From Gymnorhina tibicen (taxonomy: Eukaryota > Chordata > Aves > Passeriformes > Artamidae): 64,000 nucleotides of DNA. Where the stretch lies: positions 1,032,956 to 1,096,955 of the forward strand of contig VXAZ01007727.1 of the NCBI GenBank assembly GCA_013399875.1. Reading direction: 5' to 3'. A program made the position numbers and the translations under genes. The stretch's first letter is position 1. Each line of letters starts with the position of its first letter. The notes under the pieces are model-generated. The model ran no database searches. It worked only from the letters and a program-made list of their open reading frames with translations, and was not told the DNA's origin. Positions 1 to 12,294 of the stretch are shown here, in pieces.

Positions 1-480
1 CGTCGTTATCGCTCGGCTCTGGCTCTGGCGCGGCGTCTCCTCCACCCCCTCGTGAGCCTGGGGAACCTGCAGCTCAAAGCCGCCACCAGCCACACCACCA
101 TGTACCTCGGCAACAAACGGAAAAAGATGTGGCGGGAGGAGAAAGGTATTATCGTCCTTCCTGGTGCCGGGCCCGCTTCTCCCGCCTTGAACCCCACGTT
201 GAGCCGGGAGGGAGCGAGGGAAGGGGGGGTGGTCCCAGTGCCCTCGGAGCCGCCGCCTCACCGCGGGGTGTCCGGCAGCGCTTCCCGCCGGCCGCGGCTG
301 AAGGGACGGGGTGGGGAAGGGGGAACTCCGTGCTCTCTGCCCTTGTCCTGGGGTCTCCTGGCTGACACAGCCTTCATGGCAGCCCGGGAATTAGGGCTGT
401 TTCCCCCACACCTCGGTGTATTCGTGAGGAGTGGAGCCCCGGGGCGGAGGGAAGTAAGCGAGGGAGGGCGGTAAACAACC
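1..480 (+). promoter_or_regulatory. MACROD2: CpG-island promoter and 5' UTR of MACROD2
   Basis: The first ~480 bases are visibly GC-rich with many CpG dinucleotides, unlike the AT-leaning sequence that follows. They contain the start codon of the first coding exon at 100. No TATA box is visible before it, as expected of a housekeeping-type CpG-island promoter. Only 99 bases upstream of the ATG are in the window, so the transcription start could be inside or just left of position 1. In mammals MACROD2 lies head to head with SEL1L2; if that order holds here, this island could serve both genes. That is inference, since SEL1L2 is not in view. Confidence 0.75.
100..145 (+). CDS. MACROD2: MACROD2 coding exon 1 (N-terminus)
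   Basis: The exon encodes MYLGNKRKKMWREEK plus the first base of a Glu codon. Its basic start closely resembles the vertebrate MACROD2 N-terminus, which carries the same lysine-rich stretch and WREEK motif. The ATG at 100-102 follows ACCACC, a strong initiation context. The in-frame GTG at 52 lacks family similarity after it, so I do not extend the CDS. The exon ends at 145 with G|GTATTA, a donor that departs from the GTRAGT consensus after GT. The phase-1 split Glu codon (G|AG) is completed exactly by exon 2 at 4153, which supports the junction. MACROD2 removes mono-ADP-ribose from acidic residues of modified proteins and from other substrates, in nucleus and cytoplasm. The N-terminal lysines could form a nuclear-localisation patch; this is inference. 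Confidence 0.93.
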
Positions 481-3400
481 CCTCTCCTGAGGGCTTCCCG
501 CCCCCAAGTCACCTTGTGGGAGTGTTTCAGGCCGAAAAGTTGGGCACGTGCCCTCAAAACGTGCTTTTTCTCCTTTCAATGCGTTTGTTTTCCGAGGGGA
601 AACGTGGTTTATTGGGATTATTAGTGTAATCAGTTTAGATTCTAGTGTCGGTCAGACGAGGTGAAATGTTTGGGGTATGGGACTCTCGGAGCACCCCTAT
701 TTCCCACCTTTTGAGCTGTTTATTTATTTTTATACATATTTTAAGGACCCCCACCTGTGTATTCTCAGTTTGTAAAACACCAGAGCCAAATTCCAGAGCA
801 TGATAACTGTGGGCCAAGCATTTGATGCAGACCTTGCTGTTTTCGTACTTTATATCAATCCCGTGGAGAGCAATGTAAAAATTAAGAAAAAAATTCACAG
901 AGTGGAAGTGCAACATTTATATCTCTGAGGAGTAAAGCTTTTTGCCCGATGTGTTCCAAATAATGTAGTAATAGAAGTCAAGAGGAAGAAAAACAGATCA
1001 GAGGGTCATATTTTAACTTCTCTTTCTTTTCTTCCATCACCCTTGTGACTCTAAGTATGTTTCAAGCTAAGAAGGCAGAAGACCAGTTCAATGAATAGGA
1101 TTCAAGTGCACCTTTCTAAGGAAATATTGTTAAAACACAAATGAACTTATTTTTCTTTAGGTTAGTTGTTCCTGTCAAACTCCTCTCAAATGAAGTGAGT
1201 CTTTCTCTTTCAAACTGTCTTACAATCCATGTTTCTCTAGTAAAGGTGAGGCAACAAATTTCTACATGACAAAGGTTTCTGTTTTCAGCGAAGAAGGTAC
1301 AGTTAAATTGTCTCAAGCATTGTTTATGTGTGATCAATTATAACTGACTTTTCCCTTAATGCTGTACCTTGTTACCTTCAAAAAATGCAAGGGGCACATG
1401 GGGAAAAGGTTCTGGTAGGCTCTAGTGAATGTTCTTATTACTCCCGCTTGTCTCTTTCAGCTCTGTTGCTGTCTGTGTGAATCCATAGCCTGGCAGGTGA
1501 ACTCAAACCCTTAGTAAGGATGGCAGAGTGCAGGGTCTGGAGGGTAAACTGGAAACTGGAGCTGCTGACACACTTTTGGTGTCTCCATCGCTGTGAGGAT
1601 GGTGGTCTCCATCAGCACGGTGATGTTACTGAATGCAAACCAGTGCTGCTCACTGATGCTGACTTTTTTTCATCCAGGAAGCATTTTTGAGTGCTAGCTG
1701 GCTACAACTCCCTGTCTTTTTGCCCAGTGAGAACGAAGAGCATTTGCCAGTCTTCTGCTCCAGTAACTGTTCCAGCACCATGCTGATGGTGTTGGCCCTG
1801 AGTACTTGGAGTGAGGAGGGCAGAAAAAGCTTCTCTCTTCATTGCTGGCATTGCCCTTCAGTTTTTAGTCCTGTGGGACTGTTCTTATCAAGTACCTTCT
1901 TTGCTAGAGAGGAACACCACAGAAGCCCAACTTCTTTCCTCCTTACCCAGCCAGTACTTTGGAAATCAAATTTTTAGTCAGGTCTGCTTTTATCTTTCAC
2001 AAGTACCCCATAACCCCTGCAAAGCTGGCTGTGCTCACTGGTTCTGTTCTTCCCATGAAGCTCTGAGTGCAGTTGCTCTTAGCCTTTTATATTCTGAAGC
2101 ACTTCTTAAAAAGAAAAAAGCACTGATTGCTAAATATTGAGTTCAAACCCACTGACAATACTCTTGCTTTTCTTAATTACTTTCTTGGTAATTAAGGGTT
2201 GGTCCATGTCCTCCCAGGGGAGATCTTCCTTGAGGACAGCTGAAACGGAGCAGGAGTGGTGATTTCAGAGCCTTAGACACAGGACTGGGCTGCCTGCAAA
2301 CTTCCCAAGTTTCTGCTACAGGCAGAAAACTGTACTTGCAGTGAAAGCTGTTGGGAGCATCCTCTGGGAGGTTTGTGTATAATTAAGACTCAGTTTAAGT
2401 TCTTGCTGCTGACTCACAAGAGCAAACTTCTGTAAAACCTTCCTGTAGAGAAGAACTTTTGTTTTGAAGGCACAGGACTGGCTCTGTCACCTCTTCAGCA
2501 AAAGGCACCTAGACTTGCTCTGCTTGTCAGTCCCTCAAAACTGACACCCTCTCTCAGGTCTGCCTACCTGTAGGACTTCCAGTGTGCATGTCAGATACTT
2601 GGAGTTTTGTATGCCTGGAGCTCAGGTAATGGTGGTGGGTACGTATCTGTTGTGCATAATGGTGACCCTCGTTATGTCAGGTCCACTTTGGCAGCTCGAA
2701 ATATCCCAGTGAGATACCAAGCCTGAATAAGGAGAGAGAAGCGTTTTTATGAACTGAAGAAATTGGTAATACTGTCAAAAAATACCAAAATAAACTTATT
2801 TTATTAAGGGAAGCTGTGCTCAAAACTTGCCTTATTAGACTGTGCTGACTGCAGCCTACATAATTAGGAAATTTATTTTGAAAAAACACAAACAAAAGAA
2901 CCCCAAACCAGACCCCAGTGATTTTCTTTCTTGTTTTTTTTAAGGTTTGATCTGACAAGCAGTTTCCATGTTCAACTCTTTTGCTGCTTCTTCAACTTGA
3001 GATGAAGATGTTCTTTTCGTGTCTGCCTAGTCCTTCATGTAAAATGCAAATAACATGGGGCTAGCCTTCCCCTACACCTCTAAAAATTCTTCAGTCATTG
3101 AAGAGCATTTATTACTGATTAACATGTCAAGAAAAACTGTTAACGTGGTTAAAGTAGCACAGCGCTACTGGTAAAAACAGACCCAGAAATTTCAGTAGAG
3201 TATGGGTGTCGTGATGTTCTCTACCATTCTTTTCCTTTTTCCTTCTTCTTTTGGTAGGGAAAAAGCTGTTCACCCTGTGCTGAGCTAATACTAAGCATTG
3301 ATGAGGTAGGGAGGGAGAAGAGGATGTGATGGCAAAAATGAGCTGAAAGTGCTGGGGTTGCTTGCAGTTTTGGATCATTGGGATGGCGCTTTTTTTTACT

Positions 3401-4152
3401 GTACAAGTCCATTTATAGCAGGGTCTGAAGAAGAGTGAAGTTGGCAGTAGCTGTCATACTTGTGCGATGTTTGAGGCTTTACTTTTCACTAAACCTCTGA
3501 AAAAAGAGGTGGTGATGTTCTCAGGAGAAAACAAAAACAGCCGTCTAATACGTATTTTAGTGTGGTAACCAGGTGTGTCCTATTAACATTCAAATGAAAA
3601 TCTCTAAAGCTAAACTTGCCTTTCTTACCACCCCAGATACCTAGCAACTGACAGAACGTTTACTTTAGCTCTGATCTCTTTTGTTAAGTAGTAGCATTTT
3701 ATTAATCTCCCACCATGCTCCCTGCCTTTACTTAAACTTTTGTTTTTTACTTGAACTTTTGGTTTACAAATGCAGAACCTACAGAACAGACTTTCATACC
3801 TGAAAACTCCCTGTAGAACAACAATTCCCTACTAAAGTTGCTGTTCTCTGATGCAGGAATTAAAGTGTCAGGAAGAAGCAGCACAGTAGTGATGTGGGGA
3901 GGAAGACTGGACAGCCCAGAGTGTGGGGAAGAGGTGTTAACTTTGCAGAAGTGGGATATCTGGAAATAGGCGTGTGCAGTTGTACAGATGCACCTTGTTT
4001 AGCTGCTGTTGTAACTCACTGGATCACTCATGCTTCATCCTCTCAGGTGCCATTTCATTCGTCAAGGGCACTGCAATGGTCACTATGTGGCTCATGTGCA
4101 ACAACGTGTGACAGCTTGCAAAACTTTTCTTGTTTCTCTTTCCCCTAAACAG
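146..4152 (+). other. MACROD2: MACROD2 intron 1
   Basis: The intron runs from the GT at 146 to the AG at 4151-4152. The acceptor is preceded by a strong pyrimidine tract (TTTCTCTTTCCCCTAAACAG). The first few hundred bases are still CpG island and include a perfect palindromic E-box at 542-553. From about 600 onward it is ordinary AT-leaning intronic DNA. I saw no repeat family, RNA gene or coding exon in it; open frames here are short and lack splice or family support. Confidence 0.85.
542..553. promoter_or_regulatory. Palindromic E-box GGGCACGTGCCC
   Basis: This is a perfect 12-bp palindrome centred on CACGTG, 400 bp into MACROD2 intron 1 at the edge of the CpG island. CACGTG is the core bound by USF, MYC/MAX and CLOCK/BMAL-type bHLH factors, and flanking GC pairs suit this class. 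Binding is inferred; the palindrome is seen directly. Confidence 0.4.
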
Positions 4153-4269
4153 AGCGTTTGCTGAAGATGACCTTGGAAGAAAGACGCAAAGAGTACTTGG
4201 GAGACTATGTTGCATTGAAAACTATTCCAACATGGATGGAAGACTTAAAAAGCAAGAGCGAAAGTGATG
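4153..4269 (+). CDS. MACROD2: MACROD2 coding exon 2
   Basis: This 117-bp exon completes the split Glu codon. It then encodes RLLKMTLEERRKEYLGDY, followed by about 20 residues of a more variable linker ending in SESD plus one base of the next codon. The RLLKMTLEERRKEYL block is nearly identical to mammalian MACROD2 and lies in the helical extension before the macrodomain. The linker after it (VALKTIPTWMEDLKSKSE) follows the family pattern with several substitutions. The donor is G|GTAAGT, full consensus. The exon is phase 1 at both ends, residues ~16-54 of the protein. Confidence 0.95.
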
Positions 4270-7200
4270 GTAAGTAAAGTGGGGGAGTCTTAAGATACAG
4301 ACCACTCCGTTTTCTCACTCTGAAGTTATTTTTAGGAAGGCCAAGGCTTAGAACCCGTGTTGTTATGAACAGTGATAGCCTGAAATTGGGACGGGGGAAA
4401 AAACCCCAACAAAATGTCTTAAAGCCTCGCTGGTGTCCCAGAACTCTGCTGGTATCCCCAGATGGAGTCACTAACCCTAAAGTGTGTAAAATAGCTCTTC
4501 TCTGCATGAGTCTTACTTTCCACATATTCCAGCAGTCAGCCATGCCTAAAGAATTTTGTCTTTGAAACTTACTGAGCATAATGATACAGGAAATCTGGGC
4601 AAAACAGTGTTGCAGGTGACCCAAAAGCAGAGAGGAAGTGTGCAAGTTGTGTTGTTTTCTAAAAATCCAGAAACTGGAGAAGATGGGGTTTGAAGCCTCC
4701 TTACTTTTGGTCCTGCCTGCTTTCTTGGGCTGAGGAACATCAGTCTAGCCTGGATTAACTCCTGTTTCCTTAGCGTGTGCAGCCTTATCATGGTTGTGAT
4801 CACCAGTAGAGTTGTGTAAATACTTGCAGTGAAAACTGACCAAAAATGTGAATCCTAGTCGCTTACAGACTTCTCTACTCTGCAAGTAATTCTGTAACAG
4901 TGCCTTGTTCTTCGTCTAGTTCCCTTTCATTCACACAAGGGTGTGGAGGAATAGGGATGGCTTCTGAGCTGGTTTCCTCCTCCTCTTTCTTTACCTGTCC
5001 TGCTATCCTACTTGGCTGAAGCCTGTGGTTTTTTTGAAGGAGTATCTAACTATGAGACCCTAAGTGCTTCCTGCCTCTGCAGATACAGGACTAATTTTCT
5101 GACCCTTCTGTTATCATTAAAGGTAAATACTGGCCTGGGTGAAAAGGTGTGTAGAGTAATCTTGTGGCTGCAGGTGAACCTGGTCTTTATGGTGATAGTC
5201 CAGGTGAAATGAGGCCTGGAGCTAATCAGCTGTTTTTAATAAAATGGGAAAGCTGTAACACTTATTTTAGCACAGTCTGGAGGAGCTCACAGATTTTCAG
5301 ATGTCCTTGTCAAAAGCAGCTATTGCTATTGTCTACTCTTAAAAGCATCTGGAATAACTTCTGAAGTGAAAATATGTCAAGAGTTGGCTGAGCTCTTCAG
5401 CCCTGCTGAGTAGCTGTATTACATCAGTACCCATAGACCTCTTCCTCCCATTTGGGTAGGTCATTTATATCCTGTAACATCAGAAAGCCTGTCCATCTAG
5501 AAAACAAAGGCTGCATAAAAATAAAAAAGATTACCTGACTTCTTGCAAGTTGATTTTGGAGGCCTGTGGTATGCGGGAATATACAGTATGTCATGTGGTT
5601 TAACTGGGAGACTCTTTATCCCTTCTAGCCCAAACTATGTTTTTATTCCAGCTACTCTCAGATTCTCTATAAAGCACTGAAATTCACAGATGCTGTATTA
5701 CTTGGGCTGCTGGAAGTGACAAGGTGTGGATTTACGTTGGGATTGCTGTTACACTTCACAGAAGCAAAATGTCAGTGTCTAATATGTGGGTATTGAATCA
5801 TGGCAGTGGTGAATTTATTTCCTTGTAGTTGCTCTTGCATTCTTTCTGTTAGTACCCAGTACACTGCAAAAAATGCTGGAAGGCAAAAGTTGTGCTGAAA
5901 CACTGCTCTCCTACTTGGTTTTGTTATACTGTACATTCAGGAGAAAATATCTGTAGTCTCTCTTTTTCTTTGATGTATTTGTTGTAAGTAAGCCATGTGT
6001 AATAGTGAACTTCTGGAAGGCTGGAGTGTTGAAATGCTTCCATGTTCCCACTGATTAGTACAATTAAAAGAAATGTGTATTAATGTGACTGTTACTGCAT
6101 CAAATTTTTAAATTTCAAATTTTATTTCTCTTAAATGTTGACCCCATTCTGTAGGTATCAAGTGTGTCTAAAAGCTGTCTTTTTGAACTGAAATACAGAA
6201 AAACTAGAATTTAAATATTCTTGCTGATGAGAACTTTTGCTCAGAGCGCAGCAGGTACAGCCTGAATGAGATTCTGGAGAGAACAAGTGAAGCCCTAGGT
6301 GTGATGGAATCGGTGATGATCTGACAATGCCATGCCCAAGTTCTGATTTTCTTCAAGTGAAAGGTGGCTGCTTGCACTGACAGACGGAAGAGGTCTCTGA
6401 AAGGTGGTGGTGGTGAAAATAAAATCTTCTGTTTACTTGTCAAGCCAAAATAACTGATGGGGAATTTGGAAAATATTCTTTACCATTTACTCCCAATACC
6501 ATATATAGTAAAAAAATGACAGATTGATTAGTAAAGCATAGAGTGGCTGTTCAGGAAGAGTGATGAGGAGAAATCAAGAAAGCAACCAAGAACAAATCAA
6601 ATGAAGCAGGTGCAATCAATCAGCTGCTGGAGTAAGAAGCTGTAGGAGAGGGGCAGAGCATCTGAGCTGGCAGCCATCCCCAAAGATACTCAATACTCAA
6701 CTTGAGATTAAGGGTGTTCAGTACTGCACAAATTTTAGTACTGGCTATTAGGAAAAATTGCATGTACAATGTAAAACCTTTACAGTGCCCATTTTTGAAT
6801 GTGAGTGACTCACTGGAGGGTGTTGGGAGGTTCCAGTTAGGCACACATTTTTGTTATGTGGAAGTTTAATGGAAGATTATTGAAAAGTCTGTATGCAGAA
6901 TTATTCAAACTGAAATGATCTAAGAGGTTCATATTGGGAAGGAACCAATCTCACTGCCAGGGTACTTCAGGGGTGGTCTTTATTGGCAAATTGGAAGAAC
7001 ATACCTTAGTTTGTGGAAGAAAGTTTTTCCCTACCTCCTCTCCACCCTTTGATAGGAAGTATGTTCAGGAGTAAATTCTGAAGAAAACCAGTAAAGCTTG
7101 GAGTAAGTTTGGTGTTTTGGCGAGGTTGAAAGTCTTTATAATAGAGTAACATAACAGAGGGATGTGCATCTATGTAAAGGCTCCTGAGGAGTAAAGTTAC

Positions 7201-10200
7201 TGCATTCTGAATGGCAGCTGACAAGGGCTTTGTCTCTTTGTAGCAGCAAAGCTGTTAAAAAACATTTGGAAGCTCAAAGAGGCAGTGTCTTTGTTAAAAT
7301 GCTCTGCTATGACTAAAAAAATCCCTACATTTTTCGCAGGTCTCCTCATACGGACACGGCTAGCCATAAGAAATTAGGTTGGTGTGTGTTTTGGCATGGA
7401 ATTTGGTCAATGTTTGTGTTAAGTGTTGATTTTGGGAGGAGAGTGGCACAATGTGGAATGCAAAGACTAAGCCTAGTGCCCACTTCTCTGAGCTAAGGGA
7501 AGCAACCTGATGTGGGTATGTGCATTTCCAGAAGAACAGTGCTGTCAACACCCCTGATTTTTGGTGTGCTGCTTGCCAGGCTGCACAAATGGATCTCAGA
7601 GGTCAAGTGTTGCAGCAGTGGAAGGAAAAGGGACAGTTAATGACAAGTGGCCCTCTTTAGTGTCAAGAGTGGATGGCAGGAAGACAAAACTCGTTCTTGA
7701 AGTAGTCCTGTAAATATAAGTTTTCTTTGGTTTAACTGTATTTATTAAGGAAATGTGTTGCCCACTTTGGAAACAAAGAATGAGCTTGTCTTAGAGGGCT
7801 GGAGAGTGTGAATATGCTGTAACTCATCGTTCTCCCCACTTGTTATCCTTCAGATACACCAAAAGCACACACATCTCATCCGTTTTCTCACGTGCTTTGA
7901 AATAGAGTGTCTTCCTGACAACATGTGAATAATGGACTTGTTTTATGAAGCTCTGGAATTTATATCCCTTTGTTTCAATGCTATTTATTATATACGGCTT
8001 TATTAGGCACTCTTCTTGTACAGCAACAGGAGCTCATGTTGCTCAGTGAATAAAATGCCACCATGTAGACTAACAACTAGAATGTATTTTGGAGTTAAAT
8101 ACATATATTAGCTTTTTGTTAGGTACACTCTAATTCCCAAAGATTTCTTTAATCTGCAGTGGTGAATCTGAGAGATGACTTCAGAAAACTTGTTCTGGAA
8201 AGCTTTTTTAAAAATTAGGGTCTTGGGAATTTTGTTGTTGCTGAGTTTTGTGTGTCACTGGTAGAAAAACATTTTGTTGTATTAATTGGGTAATTCAGAA
8301 AATGGAATAAGTGGTATTGTTTAACTCCAGGCAGCTGATAGTCCTCCTGACTCTCACAGCCTCTGGAATTCATTGGTATGACAGTGATGCCAAGAAAACA
8401 GCAAATTCAGGTGGTGGTTTAAAGATCTTTGCTAGTGGTAAGAACTACTTTTGATAGGATGAAGCTAAAATAGAAGGACACAGTAAGTGAGTTTATTTTT
8501 GTCTGGGGTTAAATGACACAAAAGGTCTGCAGTCCTTTTAAACAAGTTTTGAAATATGTTTAGATGTTTTGGCAGTCTCTGAATCTTTTTAATCTGCTAT
8601 TTTTAAAGAAAATGATATGGTTCAAACAATTCAAATTAATCCATTTTAACACTGAGGGTTTTATGTATAATAATAAGGTTTGGTTTTAATAAAAGCACCG
8701 CTGTACTATGAATGTGTAGCTTTCTAAATATTCCCAATGGGTTGACACAAGATTACGGAGACAAAGCATGTAGATGAGCCACTCCAAATGCTTCATGGTG
8801 GAAAGAAAATGCATGGTAACACTGAGCTCTGACCAGCATTTCTTGAGATGGATAACTAACACAAGTAAGTCTCCAAAGAACCCAGTATCTCCATGCAGCC
8901 CTGCTTGATCTGAATATCTGTGTTGCAGGAACTAGGAACCAAGGTGATGAGTATTAAACAGACTTTGGAAAGTGACACCACTACTAAGCTGCAGTGAAAT
9001 TCAGCCAGATGTCTAAAAGTAAGAAATGGCATCTCTCTAAACCACTCAGTATTATCAGTGATTTATACAGAAAAAGAAATTGTGTTCAACTAGAATATTG
9101 AGATTGTTAGACAAATTTGACAGTCACAAGTTCTGTCTGTAACAGCTGTGTGAAACCTGTGTGCTTCAAGACCATCCCACCACCAAAAATCCAAGTCCAT
9201 CAGTTTTCATTGTGATTTTTTTCTTACAATGACTGTAACAACTGTCTTTATAATAGATTTTTAGCTGAGTGACAAGGATGAAAGTAAATTCAGACAGCTT
9301 AGTGTAATTTTTGCTCTCAAAAATAAAAAGTGCTTTTGCTACAGAAACTCTTGGTTTGATGAAGTTCAGAGTGCAGCAGTTTTTCTGCTGAGTACACACA
9401 GAAAACAGCAATAACTTGTGTGCCACTGTTCAGGGTCTCCTCTGTTACCTCTGGCCCTGAATGTGAATTCCAGCTTTGCTTAAACTCGTGCTGTATTCGG
9501 TTTTGTCCTTACTTTTCATGTATTGGCATACCACTGTTACTCGTGCTAAACATCTTATCACAAGGTCTCTTCAAGACTGGTGTGTTTAAGGTTAGAAAAC
9601 CATGTCTCATAGATGCACATGGAGAGCACTGCTTATTAATTGCTGTGTATAATTGCTGGGGGAGCACCAGGAAAAAACTAACAACTGTGGTTTCTGTGAA
9701 TTGTGTGAGGATCATGCTAATTAAGTATTTTGAATACTTGTAAAATTACATGCTTTTTGTGGAAGTGGCTGAAAATCTGTTTGCTCATTTCTGCTCTGTC
9801 CATGTTATATACATATTAAGGAAGCAGCAAAGGAATTAGAGGGGTAAGAAGAGCAAACCATGTTTGCAGCTTCTTAGTCTGTGCTGAAGGGGTCCAGGAG
9901 TCTGTGTGCCCATGGCATAATGCGGAGTAACTTTAAGGCTGAGTTGGTATTTGGCTGCAACAGATAGCCAAGGCTGCCAGGGCAGGAGGGTGTAACCAGA
10001 GCCCTGTGTGCTCTACTTTGCTCAGGCTCTTGGCTGCCCTTTCAGGATGTGTCCTGAACAGATGCAAAGCTGCAGTGCAAATCTGACCACGTGATTTGGT
10101 AACCCCACACACCTTTCTGGCTTTCCCAATACACACCTTGGCTGTTGATTTCCAAAGATAGACTTGCACAGAGATGGGAATAACTCTTCAGGTGCAAGTT

Positions 10201-12236
10201 TACTTGAGCATAAACTGAGCAATAATCTCTGTGTGTGAGTTGGTTAGTTTCTGGAGGTGAATCATCTCTAGTTAGTGATATCCCTGATATAAGTAGATAA
10301 ATTAGTGTGTTTAGTGTAAGGGGTGGAGGGAAACTACAGTAAACAAAAAGACTGAAGATGTATTCAGTTGACCTTGTAATTCCCTGGTGAGCTGCATGCA
10401 AATAACCTTTATAGGATGGATTAGCTGCCAAAGAGATGGCACTTGTGTTACAGTTTGCATTAAAGTGTTTTTGGGAAAAACATAAGAGTTTCTTGCTTTC
10501 AGCAAGTATGAGATGATGATTATTAAAAAGTTCAGATCTGTTTACATAGATTAAGAACACAAAATCCAGTGTAGCTAATCCTCTCTCTAAGAAAGTAAAT
10601 CACTTGTCTTTGATGTAATTAAGATGATGACTTCTCTTTAAGCTGCTGCTCTGTGACTTTAACAAGGTAACTTCCACACAGCATTAAGCTTATACAGGTC
10701 CTGGATAGAATTATTATTTTGTGGTTCTTTTGCATGCAGTTGAGAAAGCTCTCTTATCTACAGTGGCAGACAGCTCCTTGAGGGGCAAGAGTTAACCACA
10801 GGAAAGGATGCTGCTCTCAACAATAAATTGATAAATTGGTGTCCTTATTGAGGCTCTGCAAGATCTTGATGGTTTTTAGGGAGGGATAGTAGATGGAGAT
10901 GCAAAGGGAAGTTAGGCACATCTTTGCCAGAAAGAAGAGTTCTAATATTTAATTACTGGTGACATTAATCTTGACCAGATGAATAACTTTCAAGCTTCTC
11001 TCCTGTGCAATATGAGAAACAATCCTTTTTTTGTAGCTGCTGAATGTCACTGCACTGAAGTTTTGTACAGAGGTCCCTAAGGAAGTACTAAGCAGAGTTA
11101 GGAAGTCAAGATGATGCAGTGTGCTGTCAGCTGGCTTATTCAGGGTGTGAGGGAGGATGGCTTTAGCAGCAGTGATGCTTTAAGTTGGGATGTGCTGTTC
11201 CTCAGAAACTGCTGAGAAAAATTGTAGGTTCCAGCTTGGAATATTTTGGTGTCTGACTTGAGCGAGATAGTTTAATATATGCAGGGGGGAAGTAACAGGT
11301 TATATATTTTGGCTTCTGTCTTTTCTTTGGTTATTATTTTTTTCCATTCTCCTTTTTATATATAAAGGGTGAGCTTCTTTTAAGTGTGGGGGATTGCAAG
11401 ATCAAACCCCCAAATTAATGTATTGCTCTACAAAGAGTTTCAGTAAGTCATCTAGCTTTGCTCAGTATGGTATCTTGGCTAATGCCCTAATCCATAATTT
11501 ATGATGGATTGTGGCATATGTCCTCACAGTCTTTTGCAGACAGATGTGAGCCAATGTGCCAGCCTCATTAGAAGCCATGTGCCTATGATTAACCAAGCTG
11601 TTGCATTGTACCCTTGTCGTGGCTCATTAATGTAGATCTGTTGCCTGGCTGTGTGACTTTTAGATATTTTCAAATGCAGGTGGAAAAAGCTGATGTCCTT
11701 CTGGAGAAGATGGAACCCTCTTTTGATTAGACAGGTAGAGAGTGGTATGGCTTGGCTTAATTTGATGTAGCTTAGATACGACAGATATTTATGAAGGTGC
11801 TGAACTACTGCCTCAACTAGGATTTGCTGCCTGGGACTCTTTATAATTAGTGATGGCACAGGATAGGCCACCCAACTGCCTTTCTCTGGGTGTAGGAAGC
11901 TTGCAACAAGTTTGAAAACTAACCCCACACTCAAACTAGGTAATGATACTGCTTTAACTCCCTTGATGGTGTTGGGGGTGCAGTTTAAGATCACCAAGCT
12001 CTCTGTTTGTATCATGTTAACTAGCTTTCATGTGTAGCTGTATTTGCTTCGTGCACAGTTAAACTCTTGATTACATGTGTTAAAAACCCAGTCACTGTAA
12101 ACAATATAAGCCTGGCTTCTCTTTTTTGATTCAGTAGACCTAAACTGCTCAGCTTGTAGAAATATCAAGCAGCAATATAAGAAATATAGCAATGTAGAAA
12201 TATAAGCCAGCAAGGGTCTGAATAAGTTGTAGTGTA

Positions 12237-12294
12237 GAATTGTAGGATTGTTAAAGTTGCAAAAGACCTCTAAATTCATTGAGTCCAACCATTA
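12237..12294 (-). repeat. Degraded CR1 LINE 3' end, reverse orientation
   Basis: The sequence resembles the reverse complement of a CR1 3' terminus. A diverged AAT..TAGGATTGTT is followed by AAAGACCTCTAA and GAGTCCAACCATTAA, the signature of an older CR1 subfamily. Only about 60 bases can be matched by eye, and divergence is high. The 3' end of the element faces the lower coordinate, so it is inserted antisense to MACROD2. Confidence 0.55.

Noticed and set aside
52..474. Read-through of MACROD2 exon 1 into intron 1 as one 140-codon protein
   Set aside because: Similarity to MACROD2 stops exactly at the donor at 145/146 and resumes in phase at 4153. The rest is open only because the CpG island is GC-rich.
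10042..10560. 172-codon open frame on the minus strand
   Set aside because: There is no splice support, no recognisable domain and intron-like composition. A few frames of this size are expected by chance in 64 kb read in six frames.
11524..12015. 163-codon open frame on the minus strand, considered as a retroelement or host gene
   Set aside because: I found no reverse-transcriptase or other family motif. Length is within chance expectation, and no promoter or poly(A) arrangement supports it.
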